DNA of 64,000 nt from an uncultured Gammaproteobacteria bacterium (GTDB taxonomy: Bacteria > Pseudomonadota > Gammaproteobacteria > Steroidobacterales > GCA-2729495): the NCBI GenBank assembly GCA_937921935.1, contig CAKZWQ010000016.1, positions 57,399 to 121,398 of the forward strand, given 5' to 3'. Below are positions 24,726-34,363 of this stretch, in pieces. The notes under the pieces were generated by a model. The model saw only the letters and a list, made by a program, of their open reading frames with translations, did not search any database and was not told where the DNA came from. How positions within the stretch are numbered: the first letter of the stretch is position 1; each line of letters starts with the position of its first letter. Position numbers and translations under genes: made by a program.

Positions 24726-25967
24726 TCAGGCGCGTTCGTCAAGCAGCAGGTCGACGAAGGCGGTGAACTCGCGTTTGTAGTTCTCATGCTCTTCCCCTGA
24801 GGCGGGTCCGGGGAAGGCGGTATGGATACGCCGCACCTGGCCCTGTCGATCAATGAAGATGGTGGTGGGGAAGGCCACGATGTCATTGAGCATGGGTAAT
24901 TTCTCTGCCCGGGTCTCCCGGGCCGAATCGCCGGCAAACAGAATCGGGTGCTGGATAGCGTAGCGATCGCGGTAGGCGCGCATCTGCTCAGCGACGTCCT
25001 CAAAGCGATCCGAGTATTCGAACATCAGGTCGATGACTTCCAGGCCTTTGTCTGCCCGGGATGCCTGGAAGGGGACCATGAACTGCGCTTCGTCGTGACA
25101 GGTGGGACACCATGTGCCGCCGATCACGATCAACACGACTTTGCCGTCGAAGCGTTCGCTGGGCAGGCTGACTGTTTCGCCATTCAGATCCGGAAAACTG
25201 AAGCTGACCCGGTCATAGCCCGGCTTGAGGTAGGTGAGGCTCAGTGGGTCTTCCAGCCGTGCGTCGGGATCCCGGACTGCCGTCCATTCCGCGGCCTGGT
25301 AGGTCACCGAATCGAAGTTGCCCCGCAAGCTGCCATTTTCATCCAGACTGGCGAGCCATAGCTGGGTGCCGCCACCGTCGAAAGCCGACAGATAAAGATC
25401 CTGGCCACGAGCTTCGCCGGACAGGAAGCGAAAATCCCCCACCTGCGTCAGGACGGTGCCTGATACCGCTGCACCCGACTGCTCGAACAAGGCAATGGCG
25501 GGCTGGCGAAAGCCGAAGGCAGGGACATAGATCTCTACCGCCCAGCGTCCGCTGAAATCGGCATAGTCGCCGGCCGGCGTATCAAAAAATCGATGGCTTA
25601 GACCCTGGGTTGCCGTGAAGGGCAGCCGATAAACTTTGGCGCGTCGGGTCAGGGCAATTTCGCCCGTCATGCTTCCTGCCTTAACCTGGGCACTTAGTCC
25701 GGAGGAATAGGAGGGAAAATTAAGCTCCAGGTTGCCGGCCTCGTCGATAGCCACCTGTTCCACAGGCATCCGCTCTTTGCCGTTCAGATACACCGCCTCC
25801 AGGCCTTCAGGTCCCTGGCGGAGTTCCATATTGAATGGCAGGGTGCGGCCGAAATGGTCAATCTCGCCGCGCCACGGGCCCGTTGCTATTGTATCGGCGG
25901 GTTGGTCAGCCTGCGGTCCGCAGCCGACGATCAGGGCCGCCAGAAAAACCCAGATCCACTTGCGCAT
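24726..25967 (-). CDS. TlpA-like thiol-disulfide protein, lipoprotein
   Basis: The 413-residue product has a lipoprotein signal (LAALIVGC, Cys at about 16). A beta-rich N-terminal part of about 250 residues with no recognised domain follows, then a thioredoxin-like TlpA/ResA domain (about 265-405) with the redox motif GGTWCPTCHDE near 286-296 and the cis-Pro segment AFPTTIFIDRQG near 364-375. Such proteins move electrons to envelope disulfides. The gene starts 62 bases inside the end of the upstream diguanylate cyclase/phosphodiesterase gene, so the two are transcribed together. The long non-thioredoxin part sets it apart from ordinary TlpA. Confidence 0.87.
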   Translation of the reverse strand: MRKWIWVFLAALIVGCGPQADQPADTIATGPWRGEIDHFGRTLPFNMELRQGPEGLEAVYLNGKERMPVEQVAIDEAGNLELNFPSYSSGLSAQVKAGSMTGEIALTRRAKVYRLPFTATQGLSHRFFDTPAGDYADFSGRWAVEIYVPAFGFRQPAIALFEQSGAAVSGTVLTQVGDFRFLSGEARGQDLYLSAFDGGGTQLWLASLDENGSLRGNFDSVTYQAAEWTAVRDPDARLEDPLSLTYLKPGYDRVSFSFPDLNGETVSLPSERFDGKVVLIVIGGTWCPTCHDEAQFMVPFQASRADKGLEVIDLMFEYSDRFEDVAEQMRAYRDRYAIQHPILFAGDSARETRAEKLPMLNDIVAFPTTIFIDRQGQVRRIHTAFPGPASGEEHENYKREFTAFVDLLLDERA

Positions 25968-28317
25968 GGCCGGATTCTACACGGGCGGCCAGTTCCTCGT
26001 TGTAGTTCGCAAGCCAGCCGACGAATTGCTCGGCCGGCATGGGCTTGCTGATCAAAAAGCCCTGGGCGCGCTCGCAACCATGCGCGGCGAGCCAGCGCAG
26101 GGTGGCGCGATTTTCGACGCCTTCGGCCAGCACATCCATGCCCAGACTATGGGCCAGTGCGATGGCCGCACGCACGATAGCGACATCCGCGCGATTGCCC
26201 GGCAATTCCATCACGAAGGAACGGTCGATCTTGACCTCATCCACCGGCAGATTCTTGATCTGCACCAGGGATGAATAACCCGTGCCGAAATCATCGATGG
26301 CGATATGTGCGCCCAGGTCTCGCAGGCAGCCAAGCACCCGACGGGCGTCTTCCAGGTCCCGCACCAGCGCCTGCTCCGTGATTTCCAGGACCAGTTGGCG
26401 GGCATCCAGATCATGGTCGCGCAGCACTTCGGAGATAAAACAAGGCAGATCCTGGTTCTGCAGGTCCCGGCCCGAGAGGTTTACCGAGACATCCAGCTTA
26501 AGGCCTTCTTCTTGCCAGAGCCGGCACTCGCGGATCGCGGAGATCAGGGCCCAGCGAGAGATGAGCGAGATGTTGCCCGATTGCTCGGCCAAAGGGATGA
26601 ACTCGTTGGGCGTCAGGAATCCCAGGGTGGGATGATCCCAGCGTACCAGGGCCTCAGCCCCGCAGATGCGCCCGTCGGCCAGATTCACCTTGGGCTGCAG
26701 GAATAATTTCAGTTCATCCCGGCGAACCGCGCGTGGCAGGTCGCCAAGAATTGTGACGTGGCGAACATGCAGGTCTTCACGGCCATCCTCATAAACACGG
26801 ATATCAGCCTGGGCGGCCTTGGCATCGTTCTTCGCTACCGTGGCTCGCAGCAGTAGCTTGTCCGGGTCTGCGCCATGCTGAGGAAAACTGCAGATGCCTA
26901 CGCAAGCGTCGAGGCTGACATTCAGGTCATGCACAGATAAACCTGCACCCAAAAGTCGCAGGAGTTCTTCGGCCGTGCTTCTGGCTTCCGCCGGGTCCGC
27001 GCCTTCCAGCACGGCAAGGAATTCATCGACCTCCAGCCGCGCCAGCACGAAGCGCGCATCCAGGCTGGCCCGCAGACGCTCGGCGGCCTGTGCCAGCAGG
27101 GCATCGCCGATTTCGTGACCCAGTGAGGAGCCGATTTCTGCGAAGCTGTTCAGGTCGATAACCAGCAAACTGACTGTGCTGCCGGCCTCATCCGCGCGGC
27201 TGATGGCTCCGGCCAGGCGCTCCAGGCCGAGGGGCCGATTCGGCAGGCCGGTGAGTTCATCGAACTGTGCCTGGTAGGTAATGCGTTCTTCGCGTTCGGC
27301 AATGCCTTCCTGCATGGCATTGAAGCTGACGGCCAGTTCGCCCAGTTCATCGCGGCTGCGCACTATGACGGGAGTTGCATAGTCGCCCTCCCGAATTCGT
27401 CGGGCCGCAGTCACTAACTGCTGCATGGGTTCACCGATGCGCCTGGCAAACAGGCCGGCACCCAGCAGGGCTATGACAAGCCCCAGAAAAGCCACACTAA
27501 GAATGTGCAGCCGCAGGCCCGCGTAGGGTGCGTTGGCCATGGCCACAGATTCCTTGAGCAGCACCGAGACGTCAGGGGATTCGGGGAAGAAATTGCGGCG
27601 GATTGACGCGTACTGCTCGCTGCCCAGGGTCACGGTCACAACGCCCGAACCGTCATTCTGATTTGCGGCCAGCTGGGCGGCGAGGTTAGTCAGATCTTCC
27701 GGGGCCAGGCTGCTACCCAGCACACCGATCCCATCTTGCGCTGTCCGGAAGAGGGTGACATCCAGACCAGTGAGGCTTTTGAAGACGTCGGCCAGTTTGC
27801 CGTCGATGCGATAGCCGATGGCAAGCCAGCCCAGGGGTAAGGGGTCGCGAAGCGGCACCGTGACCATCTCGAAGCTATGGCCGTTGGCATTCAGGGAGGT
27901 GCGCGCCAGGCCTTGTTCGGCGGCCCTGCTGATGAGGCCCGGAAAAGCCACGCGGGTCGGGGTCAGGGGCTCGTTGCCAGCCAGTAGTCGCCCGTCCAGA
28001 TCCAGAAACAGGGCCAGCTCGGCACCGGCTTCCTTGGCCCGCTCCGCCAGCAATTCCTGCAGAGCGGCTGTATCGCCAAGGCCCGCAGCCGCGGCGAATT
28101 TGGGTTGCTTGCTGGCCAGTCTCACGGTATTGCGCAATTGCCGCGAGCGGGCCTGCATCAGGCTGTCAAAGACCGTCCCGCGGGCTGCCAGGGAGCGCTG
28201 CAGGCGCGCATCGCCGTCCTGAAATGCCCACACTAAGACCGGCGCCACGGTAATGAATACCGTGAACACGACCAAAACGATGGCCAGGGCCTGAATCTGG
28301 ACTCGAAGTTTCCGCAT
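25906..28317 (-). CDS. Membrane c-di-GMP phosphodiesterase with degenerate GGDEF domain
   Basis: From the ATG at 28317 the product has 803 residues: a membrane helix (about 9-31), a periplasmic CACHE-like sensor (about 35-265), a second helix (270-292), HAMP (about 292-345), GGDEF (about 350-510) and EAL (about 525-770). The GGDEF signature reads LEVDEF (428-433), which argues against cyclase activity. The EAL part keeps E555 in EALVRW, the N of NLSG, EITE, DDFGTGYSSL, KIDRSF, AEGVE and the QGFLISKP loop, so it should hydrolyse c-di-GMP. The frame opens further up to a TTG at 28353. The end overlaps the TlpA-like gene by 62 bases. Confidence 0.9.
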   Translation of the reverse strand: MRKLRVQIQALAIVLVVFTVFITVAPVLVWAFQDGDARLQRSLAARGTVFDSLMQARSRQLRNTVRLASKQPKFAAAAGLGDTAALQELLAERAKEAGAELALFLDLDGRLLAGNEPLTPTRVAFPGLISRAAEQGLARTSLNANGHSFEMVTVPLRDPLPLGWLAIGYRIDGKLADVFKSLTGLDVTLFRTAQDGIGVLGSSLAPEDLTNLAAQLAANQNDGSGVVTVTLGSEQYASIRRNFFPESPDVSVLLKESVAMANAPYAGLRLHILSVAFLGLVIALLGAGLFARRIGEPMQQLVTAARRIREGDYATPVIVRSRDELGELAVSFNAMQEGIAEREERITYQAQFDELTGLPNRPLGLERLAGAISRADEAGSTVSLLVIDLNSFAEIGSSLGHEIGDALLAQAAERLRASLDARFVLARLEVDEFLAVLEGADPAEARSTAEELLRLLGAGLSVHDLNVSLDACVGICSFPQHGADPDKLLLRATVAKNDAKAAQADIRVYEDGREDLHVRHVTILGDLPRAVRRDELKLFLQPKVNLADGRICGAEALVRWDHPTLGFLTPNEFIPLAEQSGNISLISRWALISAIRECRLWQEEGLKLDVSVNLSGRDLQNQDLPCFISEVLRDHDLDARQLVLEITEQALVRDLEDARRVLGCLRDLGAHIAIDDFGTGYSSLVQIKNLPVDEVKIDRSFVMELPGNRADVAIVRAAIALAHSLGMDVLAEGVENRATLRWLAAHGCERAQGFLISKPMPAEQFVGWLANYNEELAARVESGHAQVDLGFSGGPDRRLRTAG

Positions 28318-28410
28318 CAATTCACGGGTCGCGAACCCGCACATATCAAACAAGACGTCCGGTCAGCAATGCTAGCGAGTCTGGCCCCAAGACTATGTGC
28401 AATAGGTCAC

Positions 28411-28441
28411 GGACCCGGGTCGTCTCCCCGGTCCCGGGTCC
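28411..28441. repeat. Inverted repeat in the divergent gap
   Basis: GGACCCGGG (28411-28419) and CCCGGGTCC (28433-28441) form a 9-base-arm inverted repeat between the phosphodiesterase and the beta-propeller gene. No T-run follows. It could be an operator or an mRNA hairpin ahead of the plus-strand gene. Confidence 0.5.
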
Positions 28442-28546
28442 AGATTATGGAAAATGGCTGACTGGCCGGCCTTCGGTAATCCGCGATGGCGAGATCGGCG
28501 GTGCATGGCGACTATGGTCCTTGAGTCCATTCTCTCAGGAGTCATT

Positions 28547-29482
28547 GTGACCAAGCCTTCCACCCTGAAGCCCTTTGCCCCCGGGGATATATTCCTTGGC
28601 TGCACCTATCTCTGCGATCCCCAGGATGATCATGCTGGCGAGGGACGAATTCTGCAGTTCGACCGTAACCTGGTCCCCAAGGGCACCCTGTACACGGCGA
28701 GTACCACCCACCTGGTCGTCAATCTCCGCTTTGGGCCTGACGGTATGCTCTGGGCCTTCGATCCTTTCGCCCACGCCGTAATCCGGGTCGGTCCCGACGG
28801 GGTTGAGTTGCCCGCGGGTGCTTTTGGTGACCGGGGATGGGGGAGTGTGGCTTTCTGCGGGGATGGCCAGTTTGTGCTCTGTGAGTACCTGTGCGGAGAT
28901 CGTCCCTACCAGGGCGGCAATATGCGCTGTCTGCAGGGAACGGATGTGGTGGGCTACGGCCGAATCGCCCGCTTTACTGCCGAGGGCACACCGCTGGACG
29001 AGTTTGAAAATGAGCTTTCGCCCTCGCGCACCGGTTTTCATGGCGTGACCCACTGTGCCATGCATCCCGATGGCACGACGCTGGCCTATATGACTGACCT
29101 GGGTTTGCGGGTAATGCGCTATGACACCCGCAGTGGCAAGCAATTACAGGATCTGGTGCAGCTGCCCGATGAAGCGGCAGCCGAGCGATGCTGGACCACT
29201 GGTGTGGATTACCTGGCTGACGGCACTTTGTTACTGCTGCGAGGAAGCCTGATTGATTTTGTGGCTGCCGACGGCAGCGTGGAACGGCAGATCGAGTTGG
29301 ATGACTATGGCTACGCCATGATCACTATTGCGCCCGATGAACGACATGTTCTGGTCACGAATATCTTCACCGGCGTGATGTCGCGCGTGGACCTGGCGGA
29401 CGGTCGGATTGTCGGGCAGATCGATACCGGTATGGCGAAACCCTGTCGCAGCCTGGCAGGGGTTGCTCAATATCCGGGCTAA
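28547..29482 (+). CDS. Beta-propeller protein (NHL/SMP-30-like)
   Basis: The 311-residue product consists of repeated four-strand blades with the pattern GPDGMLWAFD, HPDGTTLAYM, LADGTLLLLRG and APDERHVLVT, as in NHL, YVTN and SMP-30 propellers. No signal peptide is seen with the chosen start. I chose the GTG at 28547 because AGGAG lies six bases before it; an in-frame ATG lies at 28454 but has no such site. Binding or lactonase activity cannot be told. The stretch GDIFLGCTYLCDP with two cysteines near the N-terminus is unusual for a propeller. The gene is divergent from the c-di-GMP phosphodiesterase. Confidence 0.75.
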   Translation: MTKPSTLKPFAPGDIFLGCTYLCDPQDDHAGEGRILQFDRNLVPKGTLYTASTTHLVVNLRFGPDGMLWAFDPFAHAVIRVGPDGVELPAGAFGDRGWGSVAFCGDGQFVLCEYLCGDRPYQGGNMRCLQGTDVVGYGRIARFTAEGTPLDEFENELSPSRTGFHGVTHCAMHPDGTTLAYMTDLGLRVMRYDTRSGKQLQDLVQLPDEAAAERCWTTGVDYLADGTLLLLRGSLIDFVAADGSVERQIELDDYGYAMITIAPDERHVLVTNIFTGVMSRVDLADGRIVGQIDTGMAKPCRSLAGVAQYPG

Positions 29483-29578
29483 GGGCGGTTATCCGGGCGG
29501 TGTAAATTGGGTTTGGCGGCACCGGCGCCACAGTAGACAATAGGCGCGCGCGGCGCCGGGGCGTCGCGGGATGCCGCC

Positions 29579-32212
29579 ATGAATGCCCTGATTGACGCCT
29601 TGGAGCGCTTCGCGCTGGACCGTCCACGCCTGTTGCTGGTGCTGGTCTTCACGGTATGTCTGGGCATTGGTGGCTTTGCCACTCAGGTTCGCCTGGATGC
29701 ATCGGGTGATTCCCTGCTGCTGCAGCAGGACCCCGATCTTCGCTTCTACCGGGGCATGCGGGCTCGCTACGGTTCCGACGACTATCTGCTGGTGACGTAT
29801 GCGCCGGCGGATGATCTGTTCGCTGATCCGACCCTGGAGCGTCTGGGCGCATTGCGAGACGAACTGTCCGAGGTTGCGGCAGTGGCAGCGGTCACGACCA
29901 TCCTGGATGTACCCCTGGTGGCGAGTCCGCCGCGTTCCCTGAAGCAACTGCAGGAGCAGGTTCCGACCCTGCTCAGCGCGACAACGGATCGCGTGCTGGC
30001 CCGGGAGGAACTGACGCAAGGTGCGCTGTACGGTGAGTTACTGGTCAGTAGCGATGGCCGCACCACTGCGCTGCTGATCAGCCTGCGCCGCGATGCTGAC
30101 TATGAGGCCTTGCTGGTGGCGCGCGATAAGCTGCGGGAACAAGGCCTGACTGCCGAGCTGGATAAGTCCCAGGCAGCACAGCTGTCGCGCCTGGAGCGCG
30201 ACATTCGCATCCGGCGTGATGCTGTCGTAGCGGGCCAGAGCGAAGGCATTGATGCCATTCGCGACATTCTGCAGCGCTATCGCTCGGATGCCAGCATCGT
30301 TCTGGGTGGCGTGCCCATGATTGTTGCTGACATGCTGGATTTCATTGTCAGTGACATCATTGTCTTCGGCACCGGCATCCTGCTGTTCCTGATTTTCCTG
30401 CTGGCGACGATTTTCGTCCGGCCGCGCTGGGTGCTCGTGGCCATACTGACCTGCCTGCTCTCGGCAGTGGTGGTATCCGGCGTGCTCGGTATTCTCGACT
30501 GGCCTGTCACGGTGGTATCGGCCAACTATGTGGCTATGTTGCTGATTTTTTCCCTGTCCCTGATGGTGCATTTGATTGTGCGTTACCAGGAACTGCACCG
30601 GGAACAGCCGGCGGCCGCTCAGCGCTGGCTTTTGTCGCACACACTTCGTGACAAATTCACCCCCTGTTTGTTTACTGCCCTCACCACCATGGTGGCTTTT
30701 GCTTCTCTTACGGTCAGCGGCATTCGGCCCGTCATCGATTTCGGCTGGATGATGGTGCTGGGGATGGGCGTCATCATGCTCATTGCCTTTGCCCTGTTTC
30801 CGGCTCTGCTGATGCAGTTGCAACCGGGTAAGCCCTTGCCCCTGCGACGCATTACCGCCGGCATCACCAGCTTTTTTGCTCGCCTGGTTGGCAGCTGGCC
30901 CCGGCTTACCCTGGCCGGCTATGGGTTGATTGCCGTCATCGCCGGCCTGGGTCTGACGCGCGTTGAGGTGGAGAATCGCTTCATCGATAACTTCAAGGAC
31001 GACACGGAAATCTATCGTGGCCTGATGGCTATTGATCGAGAACTCGGCGGCACCATGCCCCTGGACATCATCCTGGATGCGCCTGAACAGCTCCCGGCTG
31101 CAGGCGAGGCGGTCAGTGCATCGGGGGAAGAATTCGGGGATGAGCTCGATGATGAGTTTGGCGATGACTTCGATGACGAATTTGATGATGAATTTACCGA
31201 CGACTTCGGGGATGAGTTCGAGGATGACTTCGACACCGACCTGGCCTCAGAAGATGGCGACGACAGTGTTGATCTCGGTTCCACCAGTTACTGGTACAAC
31301 ACCTTCCGCCTGCAGCAGGTGGAAGCGGTGCATGACTATCTTGAGAGTCTTCCCGAGACCGGCAAAGTGTTATCCATGTCGACAACGCTGGACGTTTTTT
31401 CGGCCAGCAATGATGGTGAGCCCCTGGACACCTTCTTCCTGTCAGTGCTCTACAAGCGGGCGCCGCCCCTGGTGAAAAGCACGCTATTCGATCCTTACCT
31501 GTCAGCGGATGGAAACCAGGTGCGCCTGTCCGCGCGTATCCTGGAGTCGGATCCGGATCTGCGTCGGGACGCCTTGCTGAATCGCATTGAGACGCATCTG
31601 GTTGAGGAAATGGGCTTCGCGCCGGAGCAGGTGCGCCTGTCGGGCCTGATGGTGCTCTACAACAACGTGCTGCAGAGTCTTTACCGTTCGCAGATTCTGA
31701 CTTTGGGTTTCGTCTTCCTGGCGATCCTGATCATGTTTGTCGTGTTGTTCAGATCCCTGCGCATTGCCTTGATCGGTCTGGTACCCAATTTACTGGCGGC
31801 GGGTACCGTGCTGGGCATCATGGGACTTGCCGGCATACCGCTGGATATCATGACAATTACCATCGCGGCGATTACCGTGGGTATTGGCGTTGATGATTCC
31901 ATCCACTATCTGCATCGCTTTATCGTCGAATTCCGCGAGCACGGGGACTATCAGACCGCCGTGCAACGTTCCCATCGCAGTATTGGTGCGGCCATGTACT
32001 ACACGTCCATTGTGATAGCGGCCGGCTTCTCGATCCTGGCCCTGTCGAATTTTGTGCCGACGATTTACTTTGGGGCGCTGACGGCCTTTGCCATGCTGTT
32101 TGCGATGGTCGCAAACCTGACCTTGCTGCCCGTGTTGCTGATGACTTTCAGGCCACTGGGGCGTGGCCGCGGGGTGGGCGTGGATTCAGCCGCGGGCGTG
32201 GCGCAGCCTTAA
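29579..32212 (+). CDS. RND-superfamily (MMPL/SSD type) exporter with acidic repeat
   Basis: The 877-residue inner membrane protein has the duplicated layout of COG1033 exporters. The first half has TM1 near 18-37, a periplasmic loop to about 250, and TM2-6 up to about 420. The second half has TM7 near 441-460, a periplasmic loop, then the last helices from about 700. Between about 515 and 560 the second periplasmic loop carries a low-complexity acidic run of EF, DF and DD units. GVGVDDSIHYLHRF near 772-785 holds the proton-relay-like aspartates of TM10. The cargo is unknown; relatives export lipids or hopanoids. It stands alone, with no membrane fusion protein. Confidence 0.88.
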   Translation: MNALIDALERFALDRPRLLLVLVFTVCLGIGGFATQVRLDASGDSLLLQQDPDLRFYRGMRARYGSDDYLLVTYAPADDLFADPTLERLGALRDELSEVAAVAAVTTILDVPLVASPPRSLKQLQEQVPTLLSATTDRVLAREELTQGALYGELLVSSDGRTTALLISLRRDADYEALLVARDKLREQGLTAELDKSQAAQLSRLERDIRIRRDAVVAGQSEGIDAIRDILQRYRSDASIVLGGVPMIVADMLDFIVSDIIVFGTGILLFLIFLLATIFVRPRWVLVAILTCLLSAVVVSGVLGILDWPVTVVSANYVAMLLIFSLSLMVHLIVRYQELHREQPAAAQRWLLSHTLRDKFTPCLFTALTTMVAFASLTVSGIRPVIDFGWMMVLGMGVIMLIAFALFPALLMQLQPGKPLPLRRITAGITSFFARLVGSWPRLTLAGYGLIAVIAGLGLTRVEVENRFIDNFKDDTEIYRGLMAIDRELGGTMPLDIILDAPEQLPAAGEAVSASGEEFGDELDDEFGDDFDDEFDDEFTDDFGDEFEDDFDTDLASEDGDDSVDLGSTSYWYNTFRLQQVEAVHDYLESLPETGKVLSMSTTLDVFSASNDGEPLDTFFLSVLYKRAPPLVKSTLFDPYLSADGNQVRLSARILESDPDLRRDALLNRIETHLVEEMGFAPEQVRLSGLMVLYNNVLQSLYRSQILTLGFVFLAILIMFVVLFRSLRIALIGLVPNLLAAGTVLGIMGLAGIPLDIMTITIAAITVGIGVDDSIHYLHRFIVEFREHGDYQTAVQRSHRSIGAAMYYTSIVIAAGFSILALSNFVPTIYFGALTAFAMLFAMVANLTLLPVLLMTFRPLGRGRGVGVDSAAGVAQP
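31128..31262 (+). repeat. Acidic low-complexity repeat inside the RND exporter
   Basis: Codons for D and E alternate with F and G in short repeats of the pattern (D/E)(D/E)(E/D)F, about ten times over 40 residues (roughly residues 517-561). The DNA is built of GATGA, TTTGA and TTCGA units and is likely to change in length by slippage. It lies in the second periplasmic loop. Confidence 0.8.
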
Positions 32213-32680
32213 GGCGGTGGCGCGGGCATCGGCTGCCGGCTGGTAGAACACATCGAATTCCTCCAGGGCCGTTTGATAGTCGCTCAGGGGATCCTGGCCT
32301 GCTAGTTCGAAAGCATCGAAGCCTACGCGGTGCATGTAGAGCAGCTGGTCCGGCAGCACATCGCCCACGGCTCGCAGTTCACCACTAAAGCCATACCGGT
32401 CGCGCAGCAGGCGCGCGTAAGAATAGGCACGGCCGTCCCGGAAGCTCGGAAATTCCAGGGCCACCAGATCGATCTGGTCCAGGTCATCGGCAATGATTTC
32501 CGGATGTTGATCACTGGTGAGCCACACGCCCACCGGACTGCCCCGCCGGCCGAGCGACTGCCAGTCGTCCTGCCAACGTTGCAGGTCGACAAGTACCCCG
32601 CCCTGGTCGGGCAGTTCGGCATCGCCGGCAATCCGGGTATAGGTATCCGGGGTGAGTTCGTGGTTTTTTATCAGGGCCAT
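32186..32680 (-). CDS. DUF934 protein of the sulfite reductase operon
   Basis: The 164-residue product is a DUF934 protein: GVLVDLQRWQ near 29-38, VGVWLTSDQHPE near 50-61, LVALEFPSFRDGRAYSYARLLR near 73-94 and YQPAAD near the end are the conserved blocks. DUF934 genes accompany cysI in many proteobacteria and are thought to help sulfite reductase, perhaps as an electron-transfer or assembly factor; the precise role is not proven. Its ATG overlaps the cysI stop by one base. The end overlaps the converging RND gene by 27 bases. Confidence 0.92.
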   Translation of the reverse strand: MALIKNHELTPDTYTRIAGDAELPDQGGVLVDLQRWQDDWQSLGRRGSPVGVWLTSDQHPEIIADDLDQIDLVALEFPSFRDGRAYSYARLLRDRYGFSGELRAVGDVLPDQLLYMHRVGFDAFELAGQDPLSDYQTALEEFDVFYQPAADARATALRLRHARG

Positions 32681-34356
32681 CAGGCTACTCGCCGGGCAGC
32701 ATCGTCGCCGTAGACTGCCGTCTTGAAAGGCGTCATACCGACGCGTCTATAAGTTTCCAGGAAGCTTTCACTTTCACTGGTGCGCAGCTCCAGGTATTTG
32801 TCGACCAGGGTCTCGATGGCGCCGGGCAGCTCATTTTGCGGCAAGCCGGGCCCGAGGCGATCGCCGAGAGCGGCTGACTCGTCGGCCGCTCCGCCCAGCG
32901 TAATCTGAAAGAATTCCTTGCCCTTTTTGTTCACGCCCAGGATGCCGATGTTGGCGACGTGATGATGCCCGCAGGCATTCATACAACCGGATATGTTGAT
33001 GGACAATTCACCGATCTCAAGCAATTTGTCCGCGGCGGCAAAGTGTCGGCTGATGTCCTGGGCAACCGGAATTGAGCGCGCATTGGCCAGGGCGCAATAG
33101 TCCAGGCCAGGGCAGGCGATCATGTCCGTGAGCAAACCGATATTCGGCGTCGCGAGTTGCAGCGCCTGCAGTTCGCGGTGCAAAGCCTGCAGCTGCGACT
33201 GTTTTACGTCGGTGAACACCAGATTCTGTCGATGCGTCACCCGCAACTCGCCCAGGCTATAGCGATCGGCCAGATCCGCCACGGCATCCATGCGGTCAGC
33301 GGATAGATCGCCCGGCTCCTGCCCGGTGGCTTTCAGCGACAGGGTGACAATGGCATAGCCCGGCGCCTTATGGGCTGACACATTGCTGTCGAACCAGCGG
33401 GCAAAGTCTTGGTCGGCGGCACGCAGGGTATCGAGTTCCGCATCCAGATCGGACCCTGATTCCCAGGCAGGCGGCTGGAAATAGGCGGCAATGCGTTCCT
33501 GTTCGGCGGCGGGTACGGCCAGGGCCTGGCCGCGCATGGCCTCGTATTCAGTCTCGACCAGCTCGCGAAAAGCGTCCAGCCCCAGAGCGTTCACCAGGAT
33601 TTTAATGCGCGCCTTGTACAGGTTGTCCCGGCGGCCATAGAGGTTATAGACGCGGAGTATGGCTTCGATATACGCGAGGATTTCTTCAGGCTCTATCCAG
33701 TCGCGAATAGTCTTGCCAATGACCGGAGTTCGCCCCTGACCACCCCCGACAATGACCTCAAAGCCGGGCTTGCCGTGCGCGTCGTGATGCATGCGCAGGC
33801 CGATATCGTGCACCGCCACGGCCGCACGGTCTTTCGGCGCGCCGGTGACGGCGATCTTGAACTTGCGCGGCAGGTAGGAAAATTCTGGGTTCAGAATCGA
33901 ATACTGGCGGATCAGCTCGCACCAGGGACGCGGATCTTCGATTTCGTCCCGCGCCCGGCCGGCTAATGGGTCGGCAGTAATGTTGCGCACGCAGTTGCCG
34001 GACGACTGCATGGCATTCATTTCCACCTCAGCCAGCTCGGCCAGGATATCGGCGGTGTCTTCCAGGCTGATCCAGTTGTACTGGATGTTCTGGCGGGTCG
34101 TGAAGTGTCCGTAGTCACGGTCATAGCGGCGCGCTATATGGGCGAGTTTGCGCAGCTGATGCGCTGACAGCACACCGTAGGGCACGTTAACGCGCAGCAT
34201 ATAGGCGTGCAGTTGCAGGTAAAGGCCGTTCATCAGGCGCAGGGGCTTGAACTGATCCTCCGTGAGCTGGCCGTCCAGGCGGCGTTTCACCTGGTGGCGA
34301 AACTGGGCCACGCGCTCGGCAACCAGTTGATGATCGAATTCGTCGTAGCGATACAT
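32680..34356 (-). CDS. cysI: Assimilatory sulfite reductase (siroheme/4Fe-4S hemoprotein)
   Basis: The 558-residue enzyme reduces sulfite to sulfide for cysteine synthesis. Two nitrite/sulfite reductase ferredoxin-like and siroheme domain pairs are visible. YDRDYGHFTTRQNIQYNW near 95-112 and SSGNCVRNITADPLAGRARD near 135-154 lie in the first half. The 4Fe-4S/siroheme cysteines are in CPGLDYC near 420-426 and ISGCMNACGHH near 461-471. I chose the ATG at 34356, where similarity begins; the frame is open to 34476. It follows DUF2849 by seven bases and precedes DUF934. No flavoprotein subunit gene is adjacent, so the electron donor is probably ferredoxin or a distant protein. Confidence 0.94.
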   Translation of the reverse strand: MYRYDEFDHQLVAERVAQFRHQVKRRLDGQLTEDQFKPLRLMNGLYLQLHAYMLRVNVPYGVLSAHQLRKLAHIARRYDRDYGHFTTRQNIQYNWISLEDTADILAELAEVEMNAMQSSGNCVRNITADPLAGRARDEIEDPRPWCELIRQYSILNPEFSYLPRKFKIAVTGAPKDRAAVAVHDIGLRMHHDAHGKPGFEVIVGGGQGRTPVIGKTIRDWIEPEEILAYIEAILRVYNLYGRRDNLYKARIKILVNALGLDAFRELVETEYEAMRGQALAVPAAEQERIAAYFQPPAWESGSDLDAELDTLRAADQDFARWFDSNVSAHKAPGYAIVTLSLKATGQEPGDLSADRMDAVADLADRYSLGELRVTHRQNLVFTDVKQSQLQALHRELQALQLATPNIGLLTDMIACPGLDYCALANARSIPVAQDISRHFAAADKLLEIGELSINISGCMNACGHHHVANIGILGVNKKGKEFFQITLGGAADESAALGDRLGPGLPQNELPGAIETLVDKYLELRTSESESFLETYRRVGMTPFKTAVYGDDAARRVA

Positions 34357-34363
34357 AGGCGTC

